Shown here piece after piece: positions 18,048 through 27,391 of a DNA stretch of 64,000 nt. The DNA comes from Sphingosinicella xenopeptidilytica. Lineage in GTDB: Bacteria; Pseudomonadota; Alphaproteobacteria; Sphingomonadales; Sphingomonadaceae. Positions within the stretch are counted from its first letter, which is position 1, and every line of letters begins with the position of its first letter. The notes beneath the pieces were generated by a model. That model saw nothing but the letters and a program-made list of their open reading frames with translations. It was not told where the DNA came from and searched no databases. Both the position numbers and the translations under genes were made by a program. The DNA is taken from positions 1 to 64,000 of the forward strand of contig NZ_JBHTIK010000002.1 of the NCBI RefSeq assembly GCF_042676985.1, read 5' to 3'.

Positions 18048-18330
18048 CTGCAACCTTCGCTCGGCGCGCAGTGCCCTTCGCAGCACCTGCCGGAGCGTGT
18101 TTCCCGCGCAGAAAGAACGCCGCGCCCGCAGTATGCCATTCTTCCCTCTGCACCATGTCGGTGGTCGCTGCGGCGTTGACCAGAACGCCGGCAAGCACGT
18201 CGATCCCAAGCGCATCGGCGTCGGTCGCCGTGACCAGTTGCCCAAGCTCTCGGAGCTTCCGATCCTGAAGCGCCTTCGCCTTGTCGGCGAGCAGCTTCAT
18301 CTCGGCATCATAGTTACGGGGTCTGCGCAT
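18007..18330 (-). CDS. TraC-like conjugation accessory protein
   Basis: A basic protein of 107 residues starting MRRPRNYDAEMKLLADKAKAL. A coiled coil precedes the GQLVTATDADALGIDVLAGVL block and a Lys/Arg/Ala-rich tail. This matches the small Ti-type transfer proteins annotated TraC or TraD that assist the relaxase at oriT. It diverges from the relaxase remnant at 18505, the standard arrangement, with an intergenic region (18331-18504) where an oriT would sit. With the relaxase broken it has no partner here. Confidence 0.6.
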   Translation of the reverse strand: MRRPRNYDAEMKLLADKAKALQDRKLRELGQLVTATDADALGIDVLAGVLVNAAATTDMVQREEWHTAGAAFFLRGKHAPAGAAKGTARRAKVAGAAVSTAGAAGMG

Positions 18331-18504
18331 GGGATGGAGTCCTTTGGTTTGCGGTGATGTGCCCGACGCTACGAGTCGTTTTTGCTTGCCGTAAAGAGGC
18401 CGAACCTGTGTGAGACCGCCCGGCCCCCTCGCGAGATTCGATCTTGTGAGGGCGCGCTTATAGTCGTGCCGACGTGGCTTCAGGAGTGTAGATATCCTGC
18501 CGCC

Positions 18505-18859
18505 ATGGCGATCTATCACTTCAGCGCGAAGGTCATCAGCCAGAGTGCCGGCGCAAGCGCAGTTGCGTCGGCCGCGTACCGCTCCGCCTCACGGCTCGAC
18601 GATGCTCGCCTCGATCGCCATCACGATCACGAACAAGGCCGGCGTCATCCATTCGGAAGTCATGCTCCCCGAACATGCGCCCGAGCAGCTTCGGAATCGC
18701 GAAGTGCTCTGGAACGCTGTCGAGACGGCGGAGGTGCGCAAGGACGCGCAACTCGCCCGCGAGGTCGAGTTCGCGCTGCCAAGGGAACTGGAGCAGGCAG
18801 ATGCGATCGAAGTGGCGCGCGACTTCGTGGCCCGCGAGTGCGTCGAGCGCGGTATGTGA
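18505..18859 (+). pseudogene. MobA/MobL-family relaxase, truncated and frameshifted
   Basis: MAIYHFSAKVISQSAGASAV followed by AAYRSASRLDDARLDRHHD is the start of a Ti TraA/MobA-MobL relaxase. Near 18600-18640 the frame shifts to NKAGVIHSEVMLPEHAPEQL, LWNAVETAEVRKDAQLAREV and EFALPRELEQADAIEVARDF. A stop follows after about 118 codons in all, whereas intact proteins exceed 400 and TraA exceeds 900. The catalytic HxH region and helicase part are lost. The mobile element is dead. Confidence 0.8.
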
Positions 18860-18889
18860 GTCTGTGAAGGGAAGCTGAAGATTATATTC

Positions 18890-19221
18890 AACGATCATAC
18901 TTCCAGCGCCGAAGATCGCTTAAGTCGTATCGTGGCATGGATACTGGATGATATAACGACCGAGAAAACGACGCGTGTTTGCCTGAGCTTTGGGCGATGT
19001 CGAACCATGATCCCTTCGTGAAAGAGCGGGTAGGCGAAGTCTATACGCACGAACGATCAGCGCTGAATAGGCTGATCGCGGAGATCAATCCGGCGCTAAG
19101 CCAAAAGGAACGAGAAAACTTGGCACTTTTTATTTCGGTCGCGGTGGAGGGGCAACCATTTTTGCCGGTCATAACAAGTGCTATCAACACGAGATGCCTG
19201 CACTCAAGCGTATTGCAATAA
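18890..19221 (+). pseudogene. TetR-family regulator, C-terminal remnant with frameshift
   Basis: SSAEDRLSRIVAWILDDITT in one frame passes, after a one-base loss near 18975, into PELWAMSNHDPFVKERV, then ALNRLIAEINPALSQKE and LALFISVAVEGQPF. These are helices 6-9 of a TetR ligand-binding domain. The HTH domain is absent, replaced by the end of the relaxase remnant. The remaining bases to 19365 hold nothing recognisable. Confidence 0.55.
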
Positions 19222-19365
19222 GGACTTTCCTCCACAGCGTCTCGACGTTGAGTCCTGATGAGATTTAGAGCTGAAAAGGTCGCACACCGCGCAGACCGAG
19301 AATTCCATGGCGATAGGTGGGTCGCTTGTGCAGTTCATACGCAACGCTATCAGATTCCTGCTCAG

Positions 19366-20388
19366 CTAAATGATGTCAACCCCGATTTTCCCGAAATGCT
19401 TGTTGGTTTGCTGATAGCGGAATGCCTCTCCGAGTTTGTCGAGCGGAAAGGACGAGTCGATTACTGGCCGTATTCCTGTGCGGTTGATGAAGTCCACCAG
19501 TTCCAGTTGATGCGCTCTGCTGCCAACCGCTAGCCCGGACAGGTGAATGTGATTCATGACTATTGCGGGGATGCCCATTGTCATGCTGACACCTGACAAC
19601 ACGCCAATCATCAGAATTTGCCCTCCCATGCGGCAGGCGGCAATCGATTGCGGCAATGTGTTCCCGCCGCCGATGTCCAATATGACATCAACGCCTTTGC
19701 CACCGGTGGCTGCACGAGCTGCCGCTGCCCAATCCGGCGTCGTACGGTAGTTGATCAGGTAGTCGGCTCCCATGGAGCGCAACCTGTCGAGCTTGGTGTC
19801 ATCTGATGATGTGGCGATGACGGTCGCACCAATCGCCTTTGCGATCTGAAGCGCAAACATCGAGACGCCTCCCGAGCCCTGAACAAGTAGGGTATCGCCG
19901 GACTTCAGCTTGGCTGTTTCGGTCAATGCACGCCAGGCCGTCACACCCGCGCAGGGCAGGGTAGCCGCTTCCAGGGAGCTGTATCCCGCGGGAATGGGCG
20001 TTATGGCGGAACTGCTTAGGCTGACATAATCGGCGGCGAAGCCATCGACGGTTTCACCCGAAATCGCGCCATTCTTTTCCGGTGACGGCTCGCCATCGTG
20101 CCAGTGGGGGAAAAAGAGGCCCATGACATGGTCGCCGACCTTCATGCCGCGAACGTTGCTGCCCAGCGCCGCGATGGTGCCGGCCCCGTCTGAGAGCGGT
20201 ATCCTTCCATTCGGCTGCGGTATCACACCCGTGACAACGAGATAGTCGTGGAAGTTCAGGGAGCTCGCCTCAACACGGAGTACGATATCATCTGCGCCCG
20301 GGCTGGGGACGGGGGCCTTCTGGACCTCAATGCTTGCCAGGGAGGCCGGCGACCCAATTCTTGCCGCACGCATTTCGCCGTTGCTCAT
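19366..20388 (-). CDS. zinc-independent MDR oxidoreductase (quinone-oxidoreductase-like)
   Basis: A cytoplasmic NAD(P)H-dependent enzyme of 340 residues in the medium-chain reductase superfamily. GroES-like domain residues ~1-130 contain ASSLNFHDYLV and the Rossmann segment has the nucleotide loop VQGSGGVSMFALQIAKAIGA. The structural-zinc Cys cluster is absent, pointing to the quinone-oxidoreductase or enoyl-reductase side of the family. It diverges from the PhyH gene; the shared 365-base region includes an operator-like dyad. Likely role: alcohol or enone reduction in the local pathway. Confidence 0.85.
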   Translation of the reverse strand: MSNGEMRAARIGSPASLASIEVQKAPVPSPGADDIVLRVEASSLNFHDYLVVTGVIPQPNGRIPLSDGAGTIAALGSNVRGMKVGDHVMGLFFPHWHDGEPSPEKNGAISGETVDGFAADYVSLSSSAITPIPAGYSSLEAATLPCAGVTAWRALTETAKLKSGDTLLVQGSGGVSMFALQIAKAIGATVIATSSDDTKLDRLRSMGADYLINYRTTPDWAAAARAATGGKGVDVILDIGGGNTLPQSIAACRMGGQILMIGVLSGVSMTMGIPAIVMNHIHLSGLAVGSRAHQLELVDFINRTGIRPVIDSSFPLDKLGEAFRYQQTNKHFGKIGVDII

Positions 20389-20478
20389 GAGTCAATCTCC
20401 TAAACACATCAAGCGCCACCTCGGCCGTGAAACCTTCAGGTTCCCTCAAGCTGTGGTTGCCACATCAAGCAATGTTTC

Positions 20479-20501
20479 ACTTACTTACCAAATGATAAGT
20501 A
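20479..20501. promoter_or_regulatory. operator-like dyad between MDR oxidoreductase and PhyH genes
   Basis: CTTACCAAATGATAAG is an imperfect palindrome (CTTA.C....G.TAAG) in the divergent region. Its AATGATAAG half matches the right end of the longer motif at 27181-27207, so it may be read by the same regulator. No other site stands out in 20389-20753. Confidence 0.4.
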
Positions 20502-20753
20502 CGCAAGCCTGATGGGTGCATCCTCATGGAAGCATCATTTTCCGGATTAATCGTAGCGTCTCCGTTCACGTGGGCACGATTGCACAGACGGGGAGAACCT
20601 TTTCAATGCTCGCAATTTTGTGAATTTCCTGTTCAGACGACAAGTGTAAAGTTGACAGACGTGCCGTTCTGGCTAGTCTGCTGCGCGTTATCTTTTGCAG
20701 TGGCCCAGCCGCAGGTCGCCCGAGATTGCATAATGAGGGAAAGGATTGTCGAG

Positions 20754-21707
20754 ATGAGGCCCAAGCCGAGTGCAGCTACCGCGAACGCCGTTCCCTCCCT
20801 GGAGCCAGTCGCCGCGGGCCAAGAATACCATAAAAACCTGGGGTACGACATCAGGGAGGACGTCAACTACATCTATGACGAATTGGTCCGTCTGGGGCTG
20901 TCGCAATATGCATTGGAACTCGATGTAAAGGGTTTGACGGTCGTCCCCCCCGAGAAGATTGCCGGCGCCGCCTTCACAAGGCAGGTGCGCGATGCCGTGC
21001 TGCGAACGTATGAGCGTCGCCATGGAGAGACGCTTGATTTCGAAAATGCGGAAACTCTGGAAGCTGCCACGGTGACGCCATTTGGCAAGCACATGGCCTA
21101 CATGCTTCTCGAAGATCCGATCTTTTCGGATCTCATGATGAACGAGACGCTGCTGGCGCTTGTAGGGTACCGGCTTGGGCGTAATTTTTCGATTTCCAAC
21201 TGCCAGGCCCTCATCAAGGCCAAGGGCGGCAAGGCCCTGAAGCTTCATACGGACGAGCTTCTGGTTCCCCCGCCGTACTCCGCCAATGGAGGCGGCGCGA
21301 ATGCCACCTACACGCTTACGGACTATACCGTTGATGATGGCGCTCTTCTTTATGTCCCAGGTTCGCATAAATACCGGCGCCTGCCTGTTGGCGACGAAGG
21401 TGCCGATAGCGTGGTTCCGGTCGAAGCGCCCGCCGGCTCCCTCATCCTGTGGGACGGGGCGACCTGGCATGGCGCGATGGCTCGCCAGAATCGCGGCTTG
21501 AGGCTCAACGTTATTCTTTATTTCATCAGGCCCCATCTCCGCCCGATGGAAGTATTTTTCGACAGGGTGGACCAGGAGACTCTCGATAAATACCCGCCGC
21601 GATACCGCGCGTTGATTGGCGAAAGCCTGAAATGGTGGTGGCGCGAGGAAGGCCCGCGCTTCGATTCACCCGACTGGTCGATGATTGGAACGACGGCGTA
21701 CCGCTAG
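20754..21707 (+). CDS. phytanoyl-CoA dioxygenase (PhyH)-family oxygenase
   Basis: A Fe(II)/2-oxoglutarate-type oxygenase of 317 residues. The metal triad is visible as HTD in LKLHTDELLVPPP and a distal His in TWHGAMARQNRG, with Arg in GLRLNVILYF as the likely 2-oxoglutarate partner. The family hydroxylates alkyl or acyl carbons, often next to a carboxylate or an ether. I chose the ATG at 20754, with GAGGGAAAGG upstream; 20733 is an alternative and longer in-frame starts lack support. It is alone on the + strand between two - strand genes. A first hydroxylation in the pathway is plausible. Confidence 0.82.
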   Translation: MRPKPSAATANAVPSLEPVAAGQEYHKNLGYDIREDVNYIYDELVRLGLSQYALELDVKGLTVVPPEKIAGAAFTRQVRDAVLRTYERRHGETLDFENAETLEAATVTPFGKHMAYMLLEDPIFSDLMMNETLLALVGYRLGRNFSISNCQALIKAKGGKALKLHTDELLVPPPYSANGGGANATYTLTDYTVDDGALLYVPGSHKYRRLPVGDEGADSVVPVEAPAGSLILWDGATWHGAMARQNRGLRLNVILYFIRPHLRPMEVFFDRVDQETLDKYPPRYRALIGESLKWWWREEGPRFDSPDWSMIGTTAYR

Positions 21708-21903
21708 GATCGGCGCTTGATCACCTGCGGGGACGTGCGGATGCGCGTCCCCGCCCATACCCGACTTTCCGCAATTCTGATGGATCGGGGAATATAAGGC
21801 CGAGACCAACAGGCAAGCCTGCGCGGCGTACATGCTGATGTGCAGCGTGACCACACATCTCGATTTTCTGATTGCCGGAGGTCAGCCTCGCTTATGCAGG
21901 CTG

Positions 21904-23118
21904 TCATTCGGGCAGTATATATTCCCCATTGGTCACGAAGAATTTCTCGACCATTGCAGAACCATGACGCTCGATGTTGCGATAGAACGCGTCCATCGCG
22001 CTCTTGCCACCTTCCACATGCGGGTAGTCGCTTGAGAAGCATAGAACATCGCTTACGTCGTATCGGTCCAGATAGGTCGCGACATCCTCGAATGAGAATG
22101 GAGATACACGGATATTCTTTTTCACGAACGTAGACGGAAGCTGCATCAGGCGCTGTGAATGGGGCGAGAATGCCGTGAGGTTTCTATGCCAGATATCCAT
22201 GGCCTCCATCATTGGCCCGACCCAGTGGGCACCGACCTCGCTGACGGCAACGCGCAGAGCCGGATGCCGAACAAATACGCCGCCGAGGATCATGGTGGTC
22301 ACAAAATTCTGGGCGGGCAGATGGACGTTTGACAGGTACCAGGGGTCGGTGCTGAATTCGCCCAGCGACCGGTAACCCTCGAACGCAGGGGCATCACGCC
22401 AGGTGGACAGGGGTTCGAAATACTTGCCCTCTGTTCCAACATGCAGGGCGACGACACAGTTCGCCTCGGCCAGCCTCGCCCAAAGCGGATCGAGGTCCGG
22501 ATGGGCCGGCGATCTGCCGGCCGGTGCCAGACTTGATGGAAACCAGATGGCCTTGATGCCGGCATTTATCATCTCGCCGGCCGCTTGCTGCAGTTCCGCA
22601 ACGCTCTCGCCAACCAGCGGCGGGACCGGCCTTATGCGGTCGGAGCGTTTCACCTCTGCCATCATCCAGCGATTGTAGAGCTTGATCCAGGATTTCGCCT
22701 TTCGCGCCCGGTCCCCGCCGATCGTGTGAAGAAAAAGCGGATCGGCCTCACTCATCAGAAGGAGTGTCGCCCAGATGCCGACGCTGGTCGGATACATCAG
22801 CTGTCGTTTGATGCCCATGGCGTCCATCACATCCAGGCGGCGCGCGATATCGGTGGCGCCGGGCGCACGACATCCCTTCAGGTCACCGACAGACTCATCG
22901 ATCTGAACAATGTCACCCGGATAATCAGGTATGTTGGAGGAGTTCTTGTCATGCGCGTCGGTGATGTCGGTGTTCATCAGCGCGTCGGCGAGTTCCTTGA
23001 CCTCCGGCCCAAAGGTCGACTCCCAAAGCTGGGCCGGGATCATTTCGTGACTGTCGGTATCTGTGATCCGTCCGGCGAGGCTGCGCAGTGGACGCGGCAA
23101 GGCAATCGGGTCCAGCAT
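21904..23118 (-). CDS. amidohydrolase_2-family protein (decarboxylase/hydrolase type)
   Basis: A 404-residue TIM-barrel protein of the amidohydrolase 2 family, which includes ACMSD- and gamma-resorcylate-type decarboxylases. Metal landmarks: DTDSHEMIP replacing the usual HxH near the N-terminus, VALHVGTEG in the middle, and FSSDYPHVEGG with the late Asp. Similar proteins are common in sphingomonad aromatic and terpenoid clusters, with poorly known substrates. The start at 23118 has GGAGAG upstream. It follows the TBDR at 23186 on the same strand, separated by a hairpin, and is probably its co-transcribed partner. Confidence 0.82.
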   Translation of the reverse strand: MLDPIALPRPLRSLAGRITDTDSHEMIPAQLWESTFGPEVKELADALMNTDITDAHDKNSSNIPDYPGDIVQIDESVGDLKGCRAPGATDIARRLDVMDAMGIKRQLMYPTSVGIWATLLLMSEADPLFLHTIGGDRARKAKSWIKLYNRWMMAEVKRSDRIRPVPPLVGESVAELQQAAGEMINAGIKAIWFPSSLAPAGRSPAHPDLDPLWARLAEANCVVALHVGTEGKYFEPLSTWRDAPAFEGYRSLGEFSTDPWYLSNVHLPAQNFVTTMILGGVFVRHPALRVAVSEVGAHWVGPMMEAMDIWHRNLTAFSPHSQRLMQLPSTFVKKNIRVSPFSFEDVATYLDRYDVSDVLCFSSDYPHVEGGKSAMDAFYRNIERHGSAMVEKFFVTNGEYILPE

Positions 23119-23137
23119 GACATCACTCTCCGTATGA

Positions 23138-23178
23138 TTTGAGCGCGCTGCGCTTCATGACGCCGCCGCGCGCTCAAA
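23138..23178 (-). terminator. hairpin between TBDR and amidohydrolase genes
   Basis: A perfect 11-bp stem, TTTGAGCGCGC / GCGCGCTCAAA, with a 19-base loop lies in the 67-base gap between the receptor stop and the hydrolase start. There is no U-tract on the - strand. It probably attenuates or processes the transcript rather than ending it. Confidence 0.5.
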
Positions 23179-23185
23179 CCGGGCT

Positions 23186-25435
23186 TCAGTATTTCAGGGC
23201 CAGGGCAGCTCCGATGACACGGGGTGCGCCCGCGCCGCCCCAGTCGCCGGTCGGACCTCCAAGTTCGTATGCGTTGGTGTAGTAGAACTTGTCTGTGAGG
23301 TTGCGTCCGAACACGCTCAGCGTGGCCATTTCCCCTGGGAACGTATAGGCGATCTGCGCGTCTACGAGCGCATAATTCGGCTGCACATTCCGATTGTCCG
23401 GGTCCCAATAGAATTTGTCGGTCCAGGACACATTCGTCGTGATCCTGATGGAACCATCATTGGAAAGCGGCAGGTTGTAGGCCAATCCCAGATTCCCAGA
23501 AAACTCCGGAGCGCGTGTCAGCCGATTCCCGTTTGCCAGTCCGGCTACGACGGCAGAATTTCCAAAGGGAGGATTGGGGTTTGGATAGTAAAATGGAGCC
23601 GCGACATATTTCAGGTACTTGGAGTCCAAGTGCGATGCGGAGAATGTCACGGAGAGACGGTCGCTGAGGAACGCCTCGCCATCGATATCGATACCGCGCG
23701 ATCTCGCCTTTTCTGCGTTGGTGACGACGGTGACACCCGGCGACGGCGTCGTGAAAACCTGCGGATCCTTGATGTCATACCAGAACGCCGCGACGTTCAG
23801 CCTGAGGCGCCGGTCCAGAAGTTCGGATTTGAAGCCCGCCTCATACGCATCCAGCACTTCCGGTCGCGCGGGCTGCGAGCCCGCCGTAAAGGGGAGAAGC
23901 GCATATCCGCCGCCCTTGAAGCCCCTGCTCGCTGACGCGAAGAGGAGGATATTCGGCGCAACCTCGTAATCCAGCGCGCTGCGCCACGTGAGCTTTTCAA
24001 ATTGCGTCCGATCGACGCCGGCGCTGCCTGGGATGACGATCTCCGTCACCGAAGGCACGAAGACACGCTGGTCGCCCTCGGCGCGTACCTTGTCCACAGT
24101 GTAACGCAGCCCGAGCGTAAGCTTGAGGGAATCGGTCAGCTCGTAAGCCCCTTGCGCGTATCCCGCATAGGACTTGATCGTCTGTTTCGCCCGGATCCCA
24201 TACCCATTTCCGGCGCCGACCAGCGGCCCGTACACGAAGCCGGAAAACACCGCGGGATCATAGCCCTGAACCTGATGCATGTAGAAAAGACCGGCTGTCC
24301 AACTCAGCTTTCCGCCACCATTCGACACGAGCCGCAGCTCATTTATGGTGTCATTGCCATAGCCATCGAGGAGGACGTTGTTGGCCGGGAGAGGCGAGGC
24401 ATCGAGATCAAGATAATACTCCTGCCGGTTCTTCCTGATTGCCAGCGTGTCGATCAGGGTCGCGAAGCCCAGATCCTGCTCGATCGTCGCGGAGCCGCCA
24501 TACACCCGGTCGATCTGGAACGAGGGTCCATCGCTCTGGGCATCGCGCAGCCCGATCAGAGGCAGCGGCATTATTGATCCGTCCGCATAGCCTTGGCGAT
24601 GATCAAAATAGTGCGAAGGCGACGCGATGTCGGTGCGACCGCGCGAATAATCGGCTTCGAGTTTCAACGTTGTCGTCGACGTGAGATTCGCCACCAGCTT
24701 GCCACGAGCTAGCCACTGCTTTTCCTTGCTCCAGTCGCCGCCCGTCGCGAAGTTGGTGCCCCAGCCATCGCTCTGATCACGGTAAAGGCCAGAAATATCA
24801 ATCGCCACGCTTTCGCCAAGACCCGTGGCCATCGAGGCGCTGGCATCAACCGTTTCGTAGCTTTCGTAAGCAAATCGCCCATTGAGCTCGAGTTTCTGGC
24901 CCGGCTGCGGATCTCGCGTTATGACGTGAACGAGGCCTCCTGACGCGTTGCGTCCAAACAAGGTTCCCTGAGGCCCCTTCAGAACCTCCACGCGCGTGAT
25001 GTTGTTCAATCGAAGCAGAACGGGCTGGACCCGGCTGAAATATACGCCGTCAATATAGACGGGAACGCTGGCCTCGTTTCCTACGGCTGCCACACTGCTG
25101 CCGACACCGCGAAGGAATGTCGTGACGGTCGATGAGTCGGTATTTATCTTCAGGGAAGGCACCACCTTACCCAAATCCAGACCTGAGCTGATGTTGTTCT
25201 GATTGAGCGTGTCGGCACCAAAGGCGCTGATCGAAATCGGAACCTTCTGAAGATTTTCCGCCCGCCGCTGTGCGGTCACCACGATTTCATCAAGCCCGGC
25301 AGGATTCTCGCCCGCGATTTCAGGCTGCGAAGAAGCGCCGCCTTGCTCCGCCGCATACGCGGGCTCCAGGATTGCAGGCCCGGAAATGCAGGCTGCGCCA
25401 ATAAGGAATCCGAGCGCGGAATTTCTAGCGACCAT
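23186..25435 (-). CDS. TonB-dependent receptor
   Basis: An outer-membrane receptor of about 749 residues. A signal peptide (VARNSALGFLIGAACISGPA..EPAYA) is followed by a TonB box-like LDEIVVTAQRR, a plug with PVYIDGVYFSRVQP and VEVLKGPQGTLFGRNASGGLV, and a barrel ending GAALALKY. It is of the FecA-like/omega class common in sphingomonads for aromatic and other carbon substrates rather than only iron. I start at the ATG at 25435, ahead of the signal peptide; 25450 is the longest option. The upstream region has the ACTTGTCA..TGATCATTAA motif. Downstream is the amidohydrolase. Confidence 0.9.
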   Translation of the reverse strand: MVARNSALGFLIGAACISGPAILEPAYAAEQGGASSQPEIAGENPAGLDEIVVTAQRRAENLQKVPISISAFGADTLNQNNISSGLDLGKVVPSLKINTDSSTVTTFLRGVGSSVAAVGNEASVPVYIDGVYFSRVQPVLLRLNNITRVEVLKGPQGTLFGRNASGGLVHVITRDPQPGQKLELNGRFAYESYETVDASASMATGLGESVAIDISGLYRDQSDGWGTNFATGGDWSKEKQWLARGKLVANLTSTTTLKLEADYSRGRTDIASPSHYFDHRQGYADGSIMPLPLIGLRDAQSDGPSFQIDRVYGGSATIEQDLGFATLIDTLAIRKNRQEYYLDLDASPLPANNVLLDGYGNDTINELRLVSNGGGKLSWTAGLFYMHQVQGYDPAVFSGFVYGPLVGAGNGYGIRAKQTIKSYAGYAQGAYELTDSLKLTLGLRYTVDKVRAEGDQRVFVPSVTEIVIPGSAGVDRTQFEKLTWRSALDYEVAPNILLFASASRGFKGGGYALLPFTAGSQPARPEVLDAYEAGFKSELLDRRLRLNVAAFWYDIKDPQVFTTPSPGVTVVTNAEKARSRGIDIDGEAFLSDRLSVTFSASHLDSKYLKYVAAPFYYPNPNPPFGNSAVVAGLANGNRLTRAPEFSGNLGLAYNLPLSNDGSIRITTNVSWTDKFYWDPDNRNVQPNYALVDAQIAYTFPGEMATLSVFGRNLTDKFYYTNAYELGGPTGDWGGAGAPRVIGAALALKY

Positions 25436-25514
25436 GAAAGCCTCCCCCATATTTTAGACCAGCGCCTTTTTCCTGTCGGGCAATCTGGTTTGCGGCTTTT
25501 AGTGATGCCACACT

Positions 25515-25534
25515 ACTTGTCATATGATCATTAA
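25515..25534. promoter_or_regulatory. shared operator motif, copy 1
   Basis: ACTTGTCATATGATCATTAA lies 80 bases before the TBDR start. It differs from copy 2 at 27181-27200 at only two of 20 positions (TA for AT). It probably binds a regulator common to these promoters. Confidence 0.6.
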
Positions 25535-25721
25535 AAGATATCGTCAATGTAGAAATGCGATTTCCCATTGGGGATTCCAGGTGTGGCATCGCCGAGCCTT
25601 GGCCAGAGGAGGGTGGCGTATTGCGTGCGTAAGGTTCAGTGGGTCGCCGCGACCAGGGTGGCGGGGAGTGGTCCAACCCTGCACCGCACCCGCCTAAAAC
25701 TTTATATACGATCAGTATTGG

Positions 25722-26291
25722 TTAATTCTGTTCCGGCGGAAGTGTGCCCATCCGCGCCCCAACACTCCGCTCTTCAAGAAACCGATAGACATGATCCTGC
25801 TTGTCCTTGCGGCCGCGCATCGTCCACTGTTGCACCAAGGGATCGTCCCACGAACTGCTTTTGGGCGCGCGTGTGTACCAGTCGAAAGAAACCTGCCGAT
25901 GGGCGATTTTCCAATCGGCTTCCCGCCTCTCAAAGCGGTCAAAATAGCGCCCACCCATCAGGAGATCGATTTTCTCCCCATTCTCGTCGGAAATTCCGAT
26001 TGTTGCCACGAAGAAGCTGCTTTCCGAATGCGCAATGTTGCCGTCGACTTCGATGATCGCATTGGTGATATAGTGCGTTACCGAGTCCACGGTGGCTACG
26101 AAGCTAACTACAAAATCGCAGAAATCATGTCCATTTCCGGAAAATATTCCATGCTCTTCCTGTGCGTCGGGGTGGTAGATCGATTTCATTATCTCCAGAT
26201 CGCCGCGATCGCAGCCGCGCGCGTAGAGGTGCAGTTTTTTCATGATCTGAGATTCAGCGATGAAATTCCGAATTTCATTTTCGCTATTCAT
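25722..26291 (-). CDS. NTF2-like (SnoaL/ring-hydroxylating beta-subunit fold) protein
   Basis: A soluble protein of 189 residues with the cone-shaped NTF2 fold, starting MNSENEIRNFIAESQIMKKL with the usual LHLYARGCDRGDLEIMKSIYHPDA signature. The fold serves dehydratases, isomerases and the small subunits of Rieske dioxygenases. His and Asp residues in YHPDAQEEHG are placed like SnoaL-type catalytic residues. The chosen ATG at 26291 has GAAGAGAG upstream. It follows the SDR gene on the same strand after 60 bases, so the two probably act together. Confidence 0.8.
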   Translation of the reverse strand: MNSENEIRNFIAESQIMKKLHLYARGCDRGDLEIMKSIYHPDAQEEHGIFSGNGHDFCDFVVSFVATVDSVTHYITNAIIEVDGNIAHSESSFFVATIGISDENGEKIDLLMGGRYFDRFERREADWKIAHRQVSFDWYTRAPKSSSWDDPLVQQWTMRGRKDKQDHVYRFLEERSVGARMGTLPPEQN

Positions 26292-26351
26292 GCCGCTCTC
26301 TTCCCTTTTTCGATCTTCGCTCAACGATTGCGTGAGAAATTTTCGAAGACG

Positions 26352-27116
26352 CTATTTGTAAATTAGCCCGCCATCAATGGGAATGACTTGCCCAGTGATC
26401 CAGCGTGCCTCTTCAGACAGCAGGAACAAAATACCAGCGGCGATATCGTCGGGCTGACCCAGATCGGGTAGGCAGATGGCTGCGAGCATATCATCCTGAT
26501 ACTGCCTGGTCATGAGAGCAGAGCCTGTTTGGCTGAGAACCATGCCGGGAGCGATGCAGTTGCACCGAATATTTTGTCGTCCCCACGCACGCGCGACGTG
26601 GCGAGTCATGGCGTGGAGACCAATTTTGGATGCAGCGTAAGCAGGCCTTACCGCTTCTCCCAGCCAGGCCGCCGCCGATGAGATATTCACTATGGAACCA
26701 CCATTTGCCTCGCGCAAATGCGGCACGACCTCTCGAATGATGATGCCTGTTCCAATGAGATTGACCTGCAGAACACTGGCCCACAAGGCGGCATCCATAT
26801 CGGCTAGGTCACAGTCTCGCGACATGGTCGCCTGGGATAGATCCGCAGCCGCATTCACCACGCCATCAATGCGTCCGTGATCGCGTTTTGCCCTGTCGAC
26901 AAGATCGATGATCGAAGCTTCATCAGCCAGATCGAACTGAACCGTTGTCAACTTCGTCTTGTCCGCGACATGCTCGGTTAACGCCGCGAGCGCGTCCTCA
27001 TCGATGTCGGCCGCGACGACTTTGGCGCCCGATCGCACCAAACTGACAGTGGTGGCCTCTCCAATTCCGGACCCTGCGCCGGTAACAATGTAAGCATTGC
27101 CGTCCAGGTCCCGCAT
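26352..27116 (-). CDS. short-chain dehydrogenase/reductase
   Basis: A classical SDR of 254 residues. The cofactor motif VTGAGSGIGEA lies at the N-terminus with an acidic Asp after beta-2 (AADIDEDAL), indicating NAD preference. Then follow NISSAAAW and the catalytic YAASK. It probably oxidises an alcohol intermediate to a ketone. It is the first gene of the - strand pair with the NTF2-like protein, and its promoter region carries copy 2 of the shared motif, divergent from the VOC gene. Confidence 0.9.
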   Translation of the reverse strand: MRDLDGNAYIVTGAGSGIGEATTVSLVRSGAKVVAADIDEDALAALTEHVADKTKLTTVQFDLADEASIIDLVDRAKRDHGRIDGVVNAAADLSQATMSRDCDLADMDAALWASVLQVNLIGTGIIIREVVPHLREANGGSIVNISSAAAWLGEAVRPAYAASKIGLHAMTRHVARAWGRQNIRCNCIAPGMVLSQTGSALMTRQYQDDMLAAICLPDLGQPDDIAAGILFLLSEEARWITGQVIPIDGGLIYK

Positions 27117-27180
27117 GGGCAGCCCTCCCCAGGTTTCTTTGCGTCTAGCCCTGCCTTCTGAAGTTTAGGGTCGCGCATAA

Positions 27181-27207
27181 ACTTGTCAATTGATCATTAA
27201 TGATAAG
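27181..27207. promoter_or_regulatory. shared operator motif, copy 2, with palindrome
   Basis: ACTTGTCAATTGATCATTAA is followed by TGATAAG. Inside it ATCATTAATGAT is a perfect 12-bp palindrome, and TCAATTGA a second one. The site is 65 bases before the SDR start and about 185 before the VOC gene, so one protein could control both directions. Confidence 0.6.
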
Positions 27208-27391
27208 CGCAAAGTCCATCTATGCTGCCATGGCGGGTCTCCCTAACGCAAATCGCCGACCCCTAACCGCGTTGACTCGCGCCAGAAACCCGAATACTAC
27301 TGACCATAAGACAAGTTTTTAATGCGTTCACAGATCCATCTCGATTTTGATCTGGTGTAGGCGCCCTGAATGGTATCGGAGCGAGAGTGTC

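Noticed and set aside
27181..27207. riboswitch or small RNA at the AT-rich palindromes
   Set aside because: The dyads are short and AT-rich, recur at other promoters and look like protein binding sites, not RNA structure.
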